Origin: Morinoia aosen
Taxonomy: Eukaryota; Arthropoda; Malacostraca; Amphipoda; Talitridae
Direction: 5' to 3'
NCBI GenBank assembly: GCA_030386875.1
Contig: CM059575.1
Location: forward strand, 41,260,859-41,324,858
DNA length: 64,000 nucleotides
The position numbers and the translations under genes were made by a program. Below are positions 1 through 10,157 of the stretch, piece after piece. Within the stretch, counting starts at the first letter, position 1. Each line of letters opens with the position of its first letter. The notes below the pieces were generated by a model. The model ran no database searches and was not told where the DNA came from. It saw only the letters and a program-made list of their open reading frames with translations.

Positions 1-78
1 GTGCATTGTATGTAGTGATGAAATAGAGCTGATGTGTCGCTCAAAAATATCGTGCTTTTCTGATAATTAAATTAATTG

Positions 79-260
79 AGTTCCTACGTCACGCACTTTT
101 CAACGAGCCACGTCCCACACCGAGTGGCGAGCTACGTCACGCACCTTTTGAGGAGCTACGTCACGCACCTTTTGAAGAGATACGTCACGTACCTTTTGAG
201 GAGCTACGTCACGCACCTATTGGGGGGATACGTCACGAACCAACTGGAGAGAGCGTCACA
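79..260. repeat. 24-bp minisatellite, about 7 copies
   Basis: The motif GAGCTACGTCACGCACCTTT recurs every 24 bp with point changes. Because 24 is divisible by 3 the array is open as an 8-residue repeat (SYVTHLLR), which explains the spurious plus-strand ORF here. It lies just outside the recognisable Polinton sequence and has no gene-like context. Confidence 0.85.
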
Positions 261-473
261 CACTTTGAAGAACTACATTATCACGCATTTTGACACTGTA
301 AATGAAATTTTTTAGGATCCAATGTTGATTCTTTTTTTAGATACTTAATCAAAACAATTCTTGAACACCCTCTTTTTTTAGTTCAATGGTTCAACTGTTT
401 CTCGTCTCAAAGTATTCTCTAACAATATTAATCTGTTTTTAATATCAACATTATCCTCCACTAATTTCTGCGA

Positions 474-1055
474 TTAGTGTTTCAATTTTTCTATTGCATT
501 TGTATATATGATCGCTTTTCTATCCCAATCATGGAGGTTATTTCTAAAGGTTTCAATGTATGAACTCATGTCGTTGAATACTCTCTCGAGATTCGCGTAA
601 TCTAATTTCATACTTTTTATTACCTCTTCTTTCAACCTATTTATCTCATTTTTCACGAAGTCTGTGTGTTCTAAAGAACTAATCAGAATAACCTATATTT
701 TTCCCTCAGATATTCTATTATGTTCATCGAGATTTGTCATAATTTTACTGAATTTTTCTTGAAAACCTGAAGTATTCTCATCTATAGATGCTTGGATAGA
801 ATGACTTCTGAACTGATAATTTTCATTGATTAGATTTTCTCTTACCTCTAAATATTTTCTGAGATGAAACCTCAAATTTTCTAAAACTTCGTCAACATGT
901 TTTTTATTCGTAGAGTCAAATTTTACGATTTGAAAAGAAATATTTGCGAGTCTTCTATTATTCAAATCGAAATTTTTATCTTCATCAAGATATTTAAAAC
1001 CTATTCCAGGAGGTCCTGGTAGTGAAGATAAAATGATTTTTTCCTTGTTGTCCAT
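474..1055 (-). pseudogene. Polinton fibre/spike-like ORF, GPPG segment
   Basis: The 693-1055 ORF (120 aa, minus strand, ATG at 1055) has a short collagen-like motif PGPPGIGF followed by a charged helical segment. A further 60-aa helical, Lys/Glu-rich ORF at 474-656 follows in another frame. A GPPG motif plus long coiled coil fits the fibre-like ORF that accompanies insect Polinton virion genes. That assignment rests on architecture and on the nearby capsid genes, not on a catalytic motif. The original reading frame is broken into at least three pieces. Exact function is unassigned. Confidence 0.55.
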
Positions 1056-1127
1056 AAATATTTACGCCCATCATTTTTTATACTTAGAATTTTCAATCCT
1101 CTAAATTTTTTCGAACTCTCATAGATA

Positions 1128-1810
1128 TCAAATTTTTACTCGGTCACTCAAACTCTTCACTCCCTGGTTTAATTTTATATTGTTATCAGTTTCATTCTGA
1201 AGTATTAATTTGAACTGACTGATTTCATTCTCATTAGAAATATTGTCTTTTGAAAACTCATGGAAAAGACTTTCTACATCACTCAAGTTCTTAGCTAGTT
1301 GTTCTATTTTTCTTAATGGGACTGACTCCGCTCGTAATTCCATTATAATTTTGTTAAGGTCATTGAATTTTTCTTCGCTGGATGAGGTTATGGTTGGTTG
1401 ACTAATTTTTTTAGCTTTTTGTCAACTTCTGCAAACGAGGGTGCTAAGGCTACTGTTAGAGGTACTGTGTACCTCTAAAGCTTTTACTTTTTTCAACAGT
1501 ACTGTTCAGTGATGATTCTAAATTTTTCAGCTTTTCGTTAATTTTTGATTAAGGGATGTCTGCAGCTCATATCTTTTTCGTTCACAACATTAATTATACT
1601 AATTTCTTTTTCTTCAACTTTATTACTTATTAATTTGTTCTTTGAACCAATTTGATCATTAATTTTAGATCCTAAAGTTTTCAGTTTTTCATCCATTTGA
1701 TTTTCTATAACTGACTCTTGATTCTTGTATCTCAGGAATTTTAACATCAATCAAATTGGTTATGTTTGAGTACACAACCTCAAATTTAGCTTCAACACCT
1801 TCAATCTGAT
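1128..1810 (-). pseudogene. Polinton coiled-coil (fibre-like) ORF fragments
   Basis: Two short minus-strand frames (1128-1343 and 1538-1750) encode Lys/Glu/Leu-rich heptad-like helices. Reading upstream from 1750 to about 1810 the frame continues with a segment containing the tract SNITNLIDVKIPEI. A nearly identical tract, SNIINLTGVKIPEI, occurs at the end of the ORF at 3015-3407, so the protein seems to contain internal repeats of this unit. The block from about 1830 to 3000 interrupts the series. Coding status now is nil; stops separate the pieces. Confidence 0.5.
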
Positions 1811-1829
1811 CGGTTAACCTGTCTCCTCA

Positions 1830-3014
1830 TGGTCGACCTACCGGGAGGTTTGAAGAAAATGAGTCATCTGTGCAACTTACTGTATATTCATTAATCATGT
1901 TAGAAGTTTCATTGGGGGTTCATTGTAAAGAGAGAGAGAGTTGCTCTTTCTGTCAGTGGGGGAAAAAATGCTGCTACCCCAACAAAAATCTACGAAATTT
2001 GAGTTTTTATTTCGGTAAAATACAAAAAAAAAATCAGAAAATCACTGGCCATTTTTATTTATTGCACTTTCATGTTTTTTATGATGCATTTTCATAGATT
2101 CTGAGTTGGTGAATCTTGTGATCTATGATTTTTTTTCACGTCTAATAGTTCCGGAGTTATGTGCATTATATGTAAAACAGCTTTTATTTTTTAGTTCATT
2201 TTGTGTATAGGCTGTTATCAAGCAGTTTCATTGCCTGTAAAGAGTTTGATATGCCTAGAGCTTTTCCTCCCGAATACAATGGTGGTAATATTTTTTGCCT
2301 AGGAGTAAATCTGTAGATTTGGAATCCTATTTTTGGAACAAAAAACAAGAATGATGGCGACCTTCTATGAGGCAGAGTGTGCTGATATGCCTCAGCTACA
2401 CTGCTGGGCTTCTAAAGGCCCGAATACACGAACGCTCATCACTGTCACCGATGCTTATGAGAGTCGCTTAGCTCCACCCAATGCAGCTAAGCCCCACCCA
2501 CTGCAAGCCAAAATGACACTAATTTCGTGAGCGGCACCGATCCTTATGACCGTCACCGGCATATCAAGCAAGTTAGATATTTTCTTTCATCAGCGTCAAT
2601 TACAATGAACGGTGACGGTGAAGAGCGCGCGTGTATAAGCTCGGCAGTGACCGTTCACGCTCACTGCTTACTGGTGGGCGGGGCTTAATGCCGCTCATGA
2701 TGATCGGTGACGGTGAAAAAAGCGTGCGTGTATTTTGGCCTTTAGGGGTTGTGCAGCGCCGGTAGCTACACTCCAGACTGAGCAGAAGAATTCATACAGA
2801 TTTGAGCTTGTTACATCTCCTTCCCTGTTCCCTCCACCTAATTTTATCTTACACCAATGAATAGCGCTCAACGAGACGCTTTAAGATCATATATGGCAAC
2901 CCTTGGTTTGCTGATGTGAAACATGTACTAGCTTTGCCGACCTTTTAAGAATCCAGGACGTGGCGACGGGTTAATGCTGACACTCTCATTAACAGCTTTT
3001 CATCAATTCTAGTT
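1830..3014. other. Non-Polinton insert with a MITE; otherwise nothing recognised
   Basis: This stretch separates two blocks of the fibre-like coiled-coil gene and has a different, less helical and partly GC-richer composition. Apart from the inverted-repeat element at 2412-2745 I see no gene. Short ORFs here have no protein-like features. Confidence 0.5.
2412..2745. mobile_element. MITE-like inverted-repeat element, 334 bp
   Basis: The left end CTAAAGGCCCGAATACACGA and the reverse complement of the right end CTAAAGGCCAAAATACACGC match over about 50 bp with a few differences. The similarity continues inward through GTCACCGAT and the AAGCCCC.CCCAC blocks. It has no coding capacity. Flanks GGGCTT (left) and GGGTTG (right) are only a weak candidate duplication, so superfamily is not assigned. 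Confidence 0.6.
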
Positions 3015-3407
3015 TCAATATGACTCTAGGCTCTTTAATTTGTCAATAATCTCTGGAATTTTTACGCCTGTTAAGTTGATTATGTTCGAATCAATGTTTT
3101 CAAATTTAGCATCAATTTCACCGATTTTCTTCATCAATGTTGAGTCTATGCTTGATAGTCGTTCATCATCTGAAACGATTTTTGGTTCAAGTGCACTGAA
3201 ATTATCAGATAATTCATAAATTAACGTCTTTGGGAATTTTTCAGTTGAGTCTACATAAGAACATTCAAGTTGTAAATCTGATTTCAGGGTTATATATTTC
3301 TCATCATACTCGTTAATAATTGATTCCAATTCAGTTCTTTCATTTTTGAGAGCTTGAATTGTGTCTTTCAATGACTCTACGAGCAGCTCGTATATTGCAA
3401 TTTTCAA
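3015..3407 (-). pseudogene. Polinton coiled-coil (fibre-like) ORF, N-terminal part
   Basis: A 130-aa minus-strand ORF, strongly helical with a heptad-like Leu/Ile pattern and many Glu/Lys. It ends in a unit (IDAKFENIDSNIINLTGVKI) closely resembling the segment near 1740-1810, so the two belong to one repeated coiled-coil protein separated by the 1830-3014 insert. The upstream start is not certain. Probable role is a fibre or spike of the Polinton virion, inferred from context only. Confidence 0.5.
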
Positions 3408-3429
3408 GCAAACTTTATATATGCTTTAC

Positions 3430-5695
3430 ATTTTGCAAAAGTCCTTCAGAATTATTTTCATTATTTTCATGTTTATGATTTTCTTTACAAAAAGGTGTGG
3501 AAAATCCACACAAATAGGTTCAATGGTAAACGGTTGACGACAGCAAAAAAGTTTATTCAAAGCTGCAAGTATCAGTAAATTCTGATGAACGAACCATTCA
3601 ATAGGCCGAACTTCAGGAGAAAGCTCCACGAGCCAGAAACAAGAATTAATGCAACTAAGACAAATCTCAAGACTAATGCCGGCACTGCGTAAGAGATTTA
3701 GGAACTACATTAATTTTAATTAACAACAACAAGATTCAGGAACAAAGGATCTAGGGTTGAACCTAGATAAATCAACGAAAGGCGATCCCTATAAATTAAC
3801 AAAAATGGCGACTCCTTGCATGGTGGCTAAACGCAGCAGGACTGTTTCCGCTACGAGGGTGCAAAACTATGCACTATTCAGCGGCGATCCCAATCTGCTT
3901 GCGGCGGAACCCACTGGAGAACTGGCCGTTCGCCCAACAGGCAACATTCAATCTACCGCACGGTCCCGAGAATCCTTTGAGTTTAATGCAGCTCAGTAGG
4001 CCGATCAAAAGTCAGGGTAGCCAGCACCGCACTACCGAAATGACAGCCTCCTCGGAGATCGCAGCGCAGAATGAAAACCAGCTGTCTCGCATCGTTCCCG
4101 GTTGAGCAGCCTCAAGCTGGGCTTTTGGAGCCCGAAGATGCAGATACTAGAAAAATGAAACAAATGAATTAATGCAAAGAAGAAATCAATGGAGTAAGTA
4201 GTTATTCATAATGATTTGCAGGAAACAGGAACATTATAGCAAGACTATTTCAAAGGCTAACCTGAGTTTAATTATGCCTCAGTGTGGAAGCCACTCGTAG
4301 AGTTGGAAAGATGGTAAACGCGAAGAAAAAGGCTCAAGTAAAGAGCAAGTTTAGGAAATAGAATTAGGTTTAAGAGTCAATAGTACTACCCGGAGAGTTA
4401 GACAGCTGGTAAGCCGTCTTCCAGTCAGGCTCCAGGTAGGATGATTAAGTTAAGGAAAAAAGTTAAGGGCCTATTCCAAGCAAGCTCGGAATAGATAATG
4501 GATCCAAGAATGTAAGGTAATAAGATTTCAAATTATTAAAATATTAAGGTTTGAGGATTTAGTATTTTAAGAGATTAAGGTAGCTTCATAAACTGACGCA
4601 CACTCACAGTCACACGATTAACAATGGCAAGGTTATCTAATAGAGCAATAGGACAAAGGTGATTAATTCATAAGAAATAGAAGCAAAGATGGCTTTAGGA
4701 AATAGAGAGAACAGGTGAGGAAGCGATCCTCCGGGACACGCGCTTGCTGATGTGCCACGGCTAAACACCGAGCGTCGGTACAGGCCCCGATACACTGGGC
4801 AAAAATCGCGGTGATAACCGCCAGCACGCCTCTCAACGTGCCTCCCATCCCTGCACACCAGCCAGTTGGCAGAGTGGCCACCGAGCTTTCAGCGATCCGA
4901 GCATGTCTGGATTAGGACGGTCGTCACTGCGACGAGCAGTACCGTTTTGAACGTTGACGGGAGAGGTGCACAGCCATGTCTTGCTCCGCAATTGTGTAGA
5001 CAAAACTCGAACGCTGAATTCTATAAACGCATTTAAAAAATTCGACTGCTTGCAGAATGTGATGAGCAGCGCTTACAGAAGGCTAAAGCACAGCGCAATG
5101 TGCGCTTTGGTTTAATCCTGCGCTCCATACGGCTGGTCGCAATCGCTCACCTACCCGTACGACACGCTGAGGCAGACTGACGCCTTGCATTGCATTCCGC
5201 GGTGCTTCATCTTGCGTGCTGAGTGTATCATGTCGCCAGTTCTCACTTCAACTGGCGGACGGATCCACTACCGCAATTTATCGAGTCATGAACGCCAGTG
5301 TATCGGGGCCTGTACTACCCACGACTGCGGGACGCCTTTACTCTCGGGATTAATTGCCGCTGAGATCGCGACTAGAGGTCACCACCATAGCTTGGAAGTC
5401 GCAACTTAAATAAAGGAACGAAAAAGCAAGAGATACCAAACGGGTACCACTGCAACAAAGGGATCAATCCAAAGTATCAATAGGAATGAAATGTAGCTAC
5501 TGAATCGCCGGAAAGCAGTTCCTACCTCACCTGCCCCGAGCCGCACTGCAAAGGTACTAAGGTTTAAACTGCAATGTAAACTCAGGGCAATGGGGAATGT
5601 TAGAATTCTCCATAAAGGTAAAAAAACAAACTTTGCTGCATAAATATTTCCACAAGACATTTTTTGAAGAAAAAAAATTATGTATGGTTTATTTT
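3430..5695. other. No recognisable gene
   Basis: About 2.3 kb without a protein-like ORF on either strand. It has a moderately GC-rich core (4700-5400). A 21-22 bp inverted match (GTACAGGCCCCGATACACTGG near 4780 and its complement near 5293) is the only internal structure I noticed. It may be an old transposon remnant, but no family can be named. Confidence 0.4.
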
Positions 5696-5917
5696 CTAAA
5701 AACTAGTATAGGTTTTATAATGATCTAAAAGAATTGTATGAATGCTTTTGTTTTCTAAACGCTTCAACATTTCTAGACAGAAATGTCCGCAAATTACATC
5801 ACCCATTTTCTGGATTTTGTAAGGAGAGAAAACAATATCAAAACGATCTGTTAAATAGTCTTTAAATTCAATTGGATAAATTAAACCATAACTGCCGAAG
5901 TAATAGCATATATGTAT
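5696..5917 (-). pseudogene. Polinton adenain-like cysteine protease, C-terminal half
   Basis: The minus-strand frame from about 5917 to 5696 reads YYFGSYGLIYPIEF and ends with VICGHFCLEMLKRL. The GHxC block is the catalytic-cysteine region of the adenovirus-type maturation protease carried by Polintons. The residue before SYG is Gly, where an acidic residue is usual in the family. The upstream part of the open frame (5918-5989) is not protease-like, and it abuts the 27-bp satellite. The N-terminal half, which has the catalytic His, is found at 9950-10157 on the opposite strand and stops almost exactly where this half begins. Not functional. Confidence 0.75.
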
Positions 5918-6011
5918 TATCTCACAAATCGGAAGCAATACGTTGTCGTTGACGACGCAAAATCGGACCCACAGACAATTAATTATCATAACTTATAACT
6001 GAAACGTTATC

Positions 6012-6360
6012 ACGTATAACTATAACTAAAACCTTCTAACGTATAACTATAACTAGAACCTTATAACGTATAACCATAACTAGAACCTTATAACGTATAA
6101 CTATAAATAGAACCTTATAACGTATAACTATAACTAGAACCTTATAACGTATAACAATAACTAGAACCTTATAACGTATAACTATAACTAGAACCTTATA
6201 ACGTATAACTATAACTAGAACCTTATAACGTATAACTATAACTAGAACCTTATAACGTATAACAATAACTAGAACCTTATAACGTATAACTATAACTAGA
6301 ACCTTATAACGTATAACTATAACTAGAACCTTATAACGTATAACTATAACTAGCAACTTA
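6012..6360. repeat. 27-bp minisatellite, about 13 copies
   Basis: The unit ACCTTATAACGTATAACTAT recurs at 27-bp spacing with few substitutions. The period is a multiple of 3, which gives the spurious minus-strand VLVIVIRYK repeat ORF. It directly borders the protease fragment at 5696-5917. Confidence 0.95.
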
Positions 6361-6711
6361 TAACGTATATCTTATAACTTATATCTAGAATTGGAACGCA
6401 ATTCCGCAGCCGATATATCAGCTGCCTCGGTGGGGGTTGAAGTTGTTCCGGGGTTATTTCATGTCCTATAAATAATATAGACTCGAGTCTTTGTTTTTCC
6501 CTACAGGCCGTTGGGTCTAGGTCTTACGGGTCAAGCGGTGGGCGCTGGCGGGTGGCAAGAGCTGCTTGTTTTGAACTCGGGCCCAATCGGTGCTGCTCCT
6601 CGCCTATTGATTCGTTTGACTCTGTTGTTTACTGTTGTTACTAATTTTTCGTTGAATTCAATTAAAATTCTCAATCCGGACCATCTTTAACTCCACCATA
6701 AGTCATTTTTG

Positions 6712-7800
6712 TATACATCAATTTCAAACACACTAATTTGAAATTTACGATGGAATGTGAGACTAATCATCAGCTTGCTTTTCTAGACTGTTCCGTCGAC
6801 AAACAAAATCAAAGGTTTGCAACTTCTGTTTCTAGGAAAAATATTTTTACGGGTTTGTGCACTGGCTTTTTCAGTTTTTGTTCATTTAGTTTTAAACTCA
6901 ATAGCTTTAAAACCTTGTTGCATCACGCATTTCATATAAGTTCAACGTACCGCAATATGCATGATGAACTTATTCTCTACAAACTTTTTTCAGTAACAAT
7001 GGTTTTCCGAATAATCTAATCTCTAAAATTATAAGGCTATTTTTAGGCAAAAAAATATATGCCGACCTACTCTGAGACAAATGTAAAGAAAAAGAAATTC
7101 TATTGCAACTTGTTTTTTTATGGTGCACAGTCCGAGAAGCTAGCCAGTGAAGTTTCTAAGCTGGTGGACAAATTTTACAATTGCTTAGATTTTATTCCAA
7201 TATTGACAAACAAGCGTACTATAGGATCGTTTTTTAGATATAAAGACCGTCTACCTATTGAACTGTGCTCTCGCATAATCTAAAAGTATTGTTGCCCGCT
7301 TTACGGGTCTAGACGTGGGTTGCACCCAGCGTAGTTCTAGACCTAGATTTTTCGAACCCGTTGGTAGGAGCTCCAGAACGGTTAAAGTTTTAACTAAGCC
7401 ATCTTTTTCAGCCATTAGGGATCACGCAGAGCAGTGTAGTGTAATAGTAAGCAAATCTGATTTGTCAATTTTAAGTTTCTGTGCAGGTAAAAACGACCTA
7501 CATATACTAGAATCTCTTTACATTAAAGAATTGAAACCAGCTTTAAATTCAATGTTGTCATCATTCCAGTTAGAAATAGCCTGATTTTCAAAAATTAAGT
7601 CTAGTATTATCTCTCCATTCCATTTTTTGTACTATTTTAAGTTGTATTCTGCTTATCTTTTACCCATGTCATATTTTCTGTATTTCTATTCGCTTTCAAA
7701 GGTGTTGATGATGGCTTGAGCTTTAAGCCGAAACGTTCACTCATAAAAATGACTTTTAAATCAGCCATCTAGGCTATCATTTCTATTTTATAATACACAT
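6712..7800 (+). pseudogene. Penelope-like element (copy A): RT end and GIY-YIG region
   Basis: Three plus-strand pieces in different frames follow PLE order. 6712-7019 reads LKFTMECETNHQLAFLDCSV, TSVSRKNIFTGL and YRNMHDELI, the C-terminal part of PLE reverse transcriptase. 7059-7283 is the linker, ending near IYKYCCPLYGS, where the GIY-YIG endonuclease begins. 7380-7584 reads SAIRDHAEQC and LESLYIKELKP, the end of the endonuclease. A conserved 3' tail with VDDGLSFKPKRS follows to about 7800. The copy is 5'-truncated near 6700 and frameshifted at least twice. The tail region (7640-7795) is repeated at 9481-9640. Confidence 0.8.
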
Positions 7801-7866
7801 ACCTTTGATCAGTGTCTTATTGTTCTTTGTAATTAAATATTGAGGATTATCAGTATCAGATTTCAT
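7792..7866 (-). pseudogene. Short Polinton ORF start cut by the PLE
   Basis: Immediately downstream of the capsid stop on the minus strand an ATG at 7866 opens a frame of about 22 codons. It ends where the 3' end of the Penelope-like element begins. It may be the N-terminus of the next Polinton gene. I do not recognise it and it is too short to judge. Confidence 0.25.
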
Positions 7867-7922
7867 CTTACACTTTACGAAATACATTATTTAAACATTA
7901 TTATGTGAATATGTTTTAATTT

Positions 7923-9100
7923 TTAGTGTTTTAAACTCATTTTATCACCGTCAGATTGTAATCGAATTACTCTGTCAGATATAATCAGTGCATATGCATG
8001 TGTATCATCAGGAATATTAGTTTGAAATTCTGCTTTAATTTTAATATCAATTGTAGTTTCTTTGATACGTTCATTTTGTCTGCAAATATCAAACACATAG
8101 ATGAGATACAAATGTTTAAAGTAACTATATTCGATAGCCCAATTTTCATGAGATAAATAATCTATTAACATCTTATAGGTTGTAGCATACGAGTAATTGT
8201 TAGAATCGAAATAAAAAAAATCTGTAAATTGTGATCAGGGTATCGTTCATTATTCAGCTGAACATACGCTTTTGTCAAGTTACAATGATCGAAAATTGCG
8301 TTGTTTACAATTTGTGAATTAGCTTTCTTGGTTTGGAATGCTAAAATTATATATCGAGGTCATTGGAAACCTGAATTTGGAGTTAAAGTCCAATCTAAGA
8401 ATTTCTGTTGCGAGTTTTCAATTGTTTGTTCCAATTGTCTATTCAAATAAGGAATAGGTAATGTTATTTTATCCTTAATTTGACGATATAGCTTGATTTT
8501 GTACTCATCAGACAGTTTGTAAGCCGGCATTTTCCAAATTATTTTGGAATAGTAATTTTACCATCTACCACTTCGTCTTGCTGGTTTGCTTCTTTCTCGT
8601 CCGATTTGAATATAGCATCATAATTATCACCTCTTCTCAAAGTCAGAGCATGTTTTACTCCATAAATTACCTTCTTGCAATTTCCACATAATCCAAACAC
8701 ATGTTCGAGTGGGATAGTAGCGCAAAATTTCATATTAACTTAACTTAAGTAGTCATTTCGATCGCTAAATCCTTCGTTTGATTTTTCATTCTTCTTTCTA
8801 TCGACGCTCCAGAAAAATATCATGTTTTTTTGTATTTCGCGGATAGCTAACTAATCCTTTTAGAGTTGTTGTAATTCCAGGGTAGCTATAACCTTCAATT
8901 TCTTCATCTCCAATTTTGTAAGAAACTCTATCGAACAAATACATTAATCCATTGTTGATTATTGTTATGTTTTCGTCTTTAAAATTGCATTCACTTCCAT
9001 CGTTTTTATTCAAAGCTCCTTCTATATAAATAAAACTTTTACTAGGTAATACAAGCTGATATTGATTCTGGATTATGATCTTGATATCGTTATGTTCACG
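7923..9100 (-). pseudogene. Polinton major capsid protein (double jelly-roll)
   Basis: Four consecutive minus-strand pieces together cover a major capsid protein. About 9100-8798 contains LPSKSFIYIEGAL, NNGLMYLFDRV and YPGITTTLKG. 8733-8539 contains FCATIPLEHVFG and KVIYGVKHALTL. 8540-8175 contains WKMPAYKLSDEYKIKLY and DWTLTPNSGFQWPRYIILAF. 8171-7923 contains IKAEFQTNIPDDTHAYALI, ISDRVIRLQSDGDKM and the stop. This block order is that of the insect Polinton/adintovirus hexon-like capsid protein. The copy has at least three frame breaks. It lies directly downstream of the penton-like ORF (ending 9134), fitting a virion gene cluster. No start codon can be fixed. Confidence 0.8.
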
Positions 9101-9133
9101 ATTTAGTTCAGTACCTATTTGTTATTCATAGTT

Positions 9134-9480
9134 TTACGTTTCAATTTTTTCAATTGATTCATCAACTTTAATGTTTTCATTCCATCTCAAAGAATCCATT
9201 TTTAAAGATAATTTTCTCAAATTATCTTGATTTCTAGAGCTTAGGTGTAATTTAACAGTTACTTCTTCACCTCTAGTATTCAGAGCGTGTCCATTTTGAT
9301 CAGTTAGCCAAATTCTCAAATCATAGACTAAAGGTTGACATAACGGTAGATAAATGAGTTTATTTGGATATTCTGCAGTTTTATATCCTGGCGGGATGTT
9401 TGGGAAAAAGGAATATAAAATATTATGCAAAGAACCGTTGAAGTATGAGCCTTTAATTGCACTACAATGAACAAGTATTG
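9134..9480 (-). pseudogene. Polinton penton-like capsid protein, C-terminal half
   Basis: The minus-strand ORF contains YSFFPNIPPGYKTAEYPN, LRIWLTDQNGHALNTRGEE and VTVKLHLSS, with its stop at 9134. The RIW.TDQ-G block is what I associate with the minor (penton-like) capsid ORF of insect Polintons. The frame is open upstream to 9480, where the sequence changes to PLE. The missing N-terminal half is at 46734-47181, and the reading frame is continuous across the shared 30-bp sequence. The capsid protein gene follows at once. Confidence 0.7.
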
Positions 9481-9640
9481 TATTCTGTTGGTCTATAGCC
9501 TTGTCATATTTTCTGTATTTCTATTCGCTTCTAGAGATGTTGATAATGGCTTGAGCTTCAAGCCGAAACGTTCACGCATTAAAATTAGTTTTAAATCAGC
9601 TATCTTTGCTTTCATTTTTATTTTAAAACTGGCAAGAGTG
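9481..9640 (+). mobile_element. Penelope-like element 3' fragment (copy B)
   Basis: This piece is homologous to 7640-7795 of PLE copy A over about 150 bp: GTCATATTTTCTGTATTTCT and GCCGAAACGTTCA are identical in both. It includes the same VD.GLSFKPKRS coding tail. It begins exactly at the end of the 30-bp sequence shared with 46734-46763, so it marks the left edge of the 37-kb insertion into the Polinton penton-like ORF. Confidence 0.75.
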
Positions 9641-9734
9641 CTCCAACCTAATTTAATCATATATATTTGTATTATTTGTAAAAAGACAAAGACTTCGTTT
9701 TTTTCTAAAGATACTGCGAAAAAGGGGGTTTTAT

Positions 9735-9963
9735 ACTTGCAATTTCAGCATTATTAGCAGGCCTTGGGGTTGCTGGCTCTTTGGCTGGAGGTACTACTGC
9801 AATAGCATTCGCAGTTAATAAGAAAAAGCTGATGATAAACTTTTGTCAGACACTAAAAGGCATAATGAAGCTCTGGAAAGTAAAAAAAGGTTCAGGTATA
9901 AGGTTAACTCTGAGGAAAAAAACTTGTGGGAAGGGTCTCTATTCGAAACCACCAAAAAAGTAA
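9735..9963 (+). pseudogene. pVI-like minor virion protein remnant
   Basis: The plus-strand frame reads LAGLGVAGSLAGGTTAIAFA then VNKKK, a Gly/Ala-rich hydrophobic segment like that of the pVI-type minor protein next to the Polinton protease. After a one-base shift at an A-run near 9828 it continues as DTKRHNEALESKK, and ends as GKGLYSKPPKK in the first frame with TAA at 9961-9963. The protease frame starts over this stop, as expected for the adjacent gene. It is on the opposite strand to the main Polinton block. Confidence 0.55.
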
Positions 9964-10157
9964 TACCTATCAAATCATTATCTAAACATGATTTGGAATA
10001 CTACATATATATATGGAAAATTCCGAAAATTCGAGGTATTTACATCAGAGATACTTCACCTAAACCCCTTCTAGAAACTGAGTGCGGAATCATAAATTTA
10101 GACCTTAAAAAAGGATTAGGAACGCATTGGACTTGTTGGTATAAGAGAGATTTTAAA
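9950..10157 (+). pseudogene. Polinton adenain-like protease, N-terminal half, cut by LINE A
   Basis: The plus-strand frame reads LSKHDLEYYIYIWKIPKIRG, ETECGIINLD and GTHWTCWYKRD. ECGIINLD and the GTHW catalytic-histidine block are landmarks of the adenovirus-type cysteine protease in Polintons. The frame is cut at about 10157 by the 3' tail of LINE A1. The residues that should follow (C-terminal half with catalytic Cys) are at 5917-5696 on the minus strand, so the gene seems broken by a rearrangement as well as by the LINE. Confidence 0.75.

Noticed and set aside
4780-5313. 21-22 bp inverted match GTACAGGCCCCGATACACTGG between about 4780 and 5293
   Set aside because: Similarity does not extend clearly beyond this word, so I could not support an element boundary. 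Kept only as a note in the non-genic entry.
6036-6356. 106-aa minus-strand ORF made of VLVIVIRYK repeats
   Set aside because: It is a by-product of a 27-bp minisatellite whose period is a multiple of three; no start context and no non-repeat sequence.
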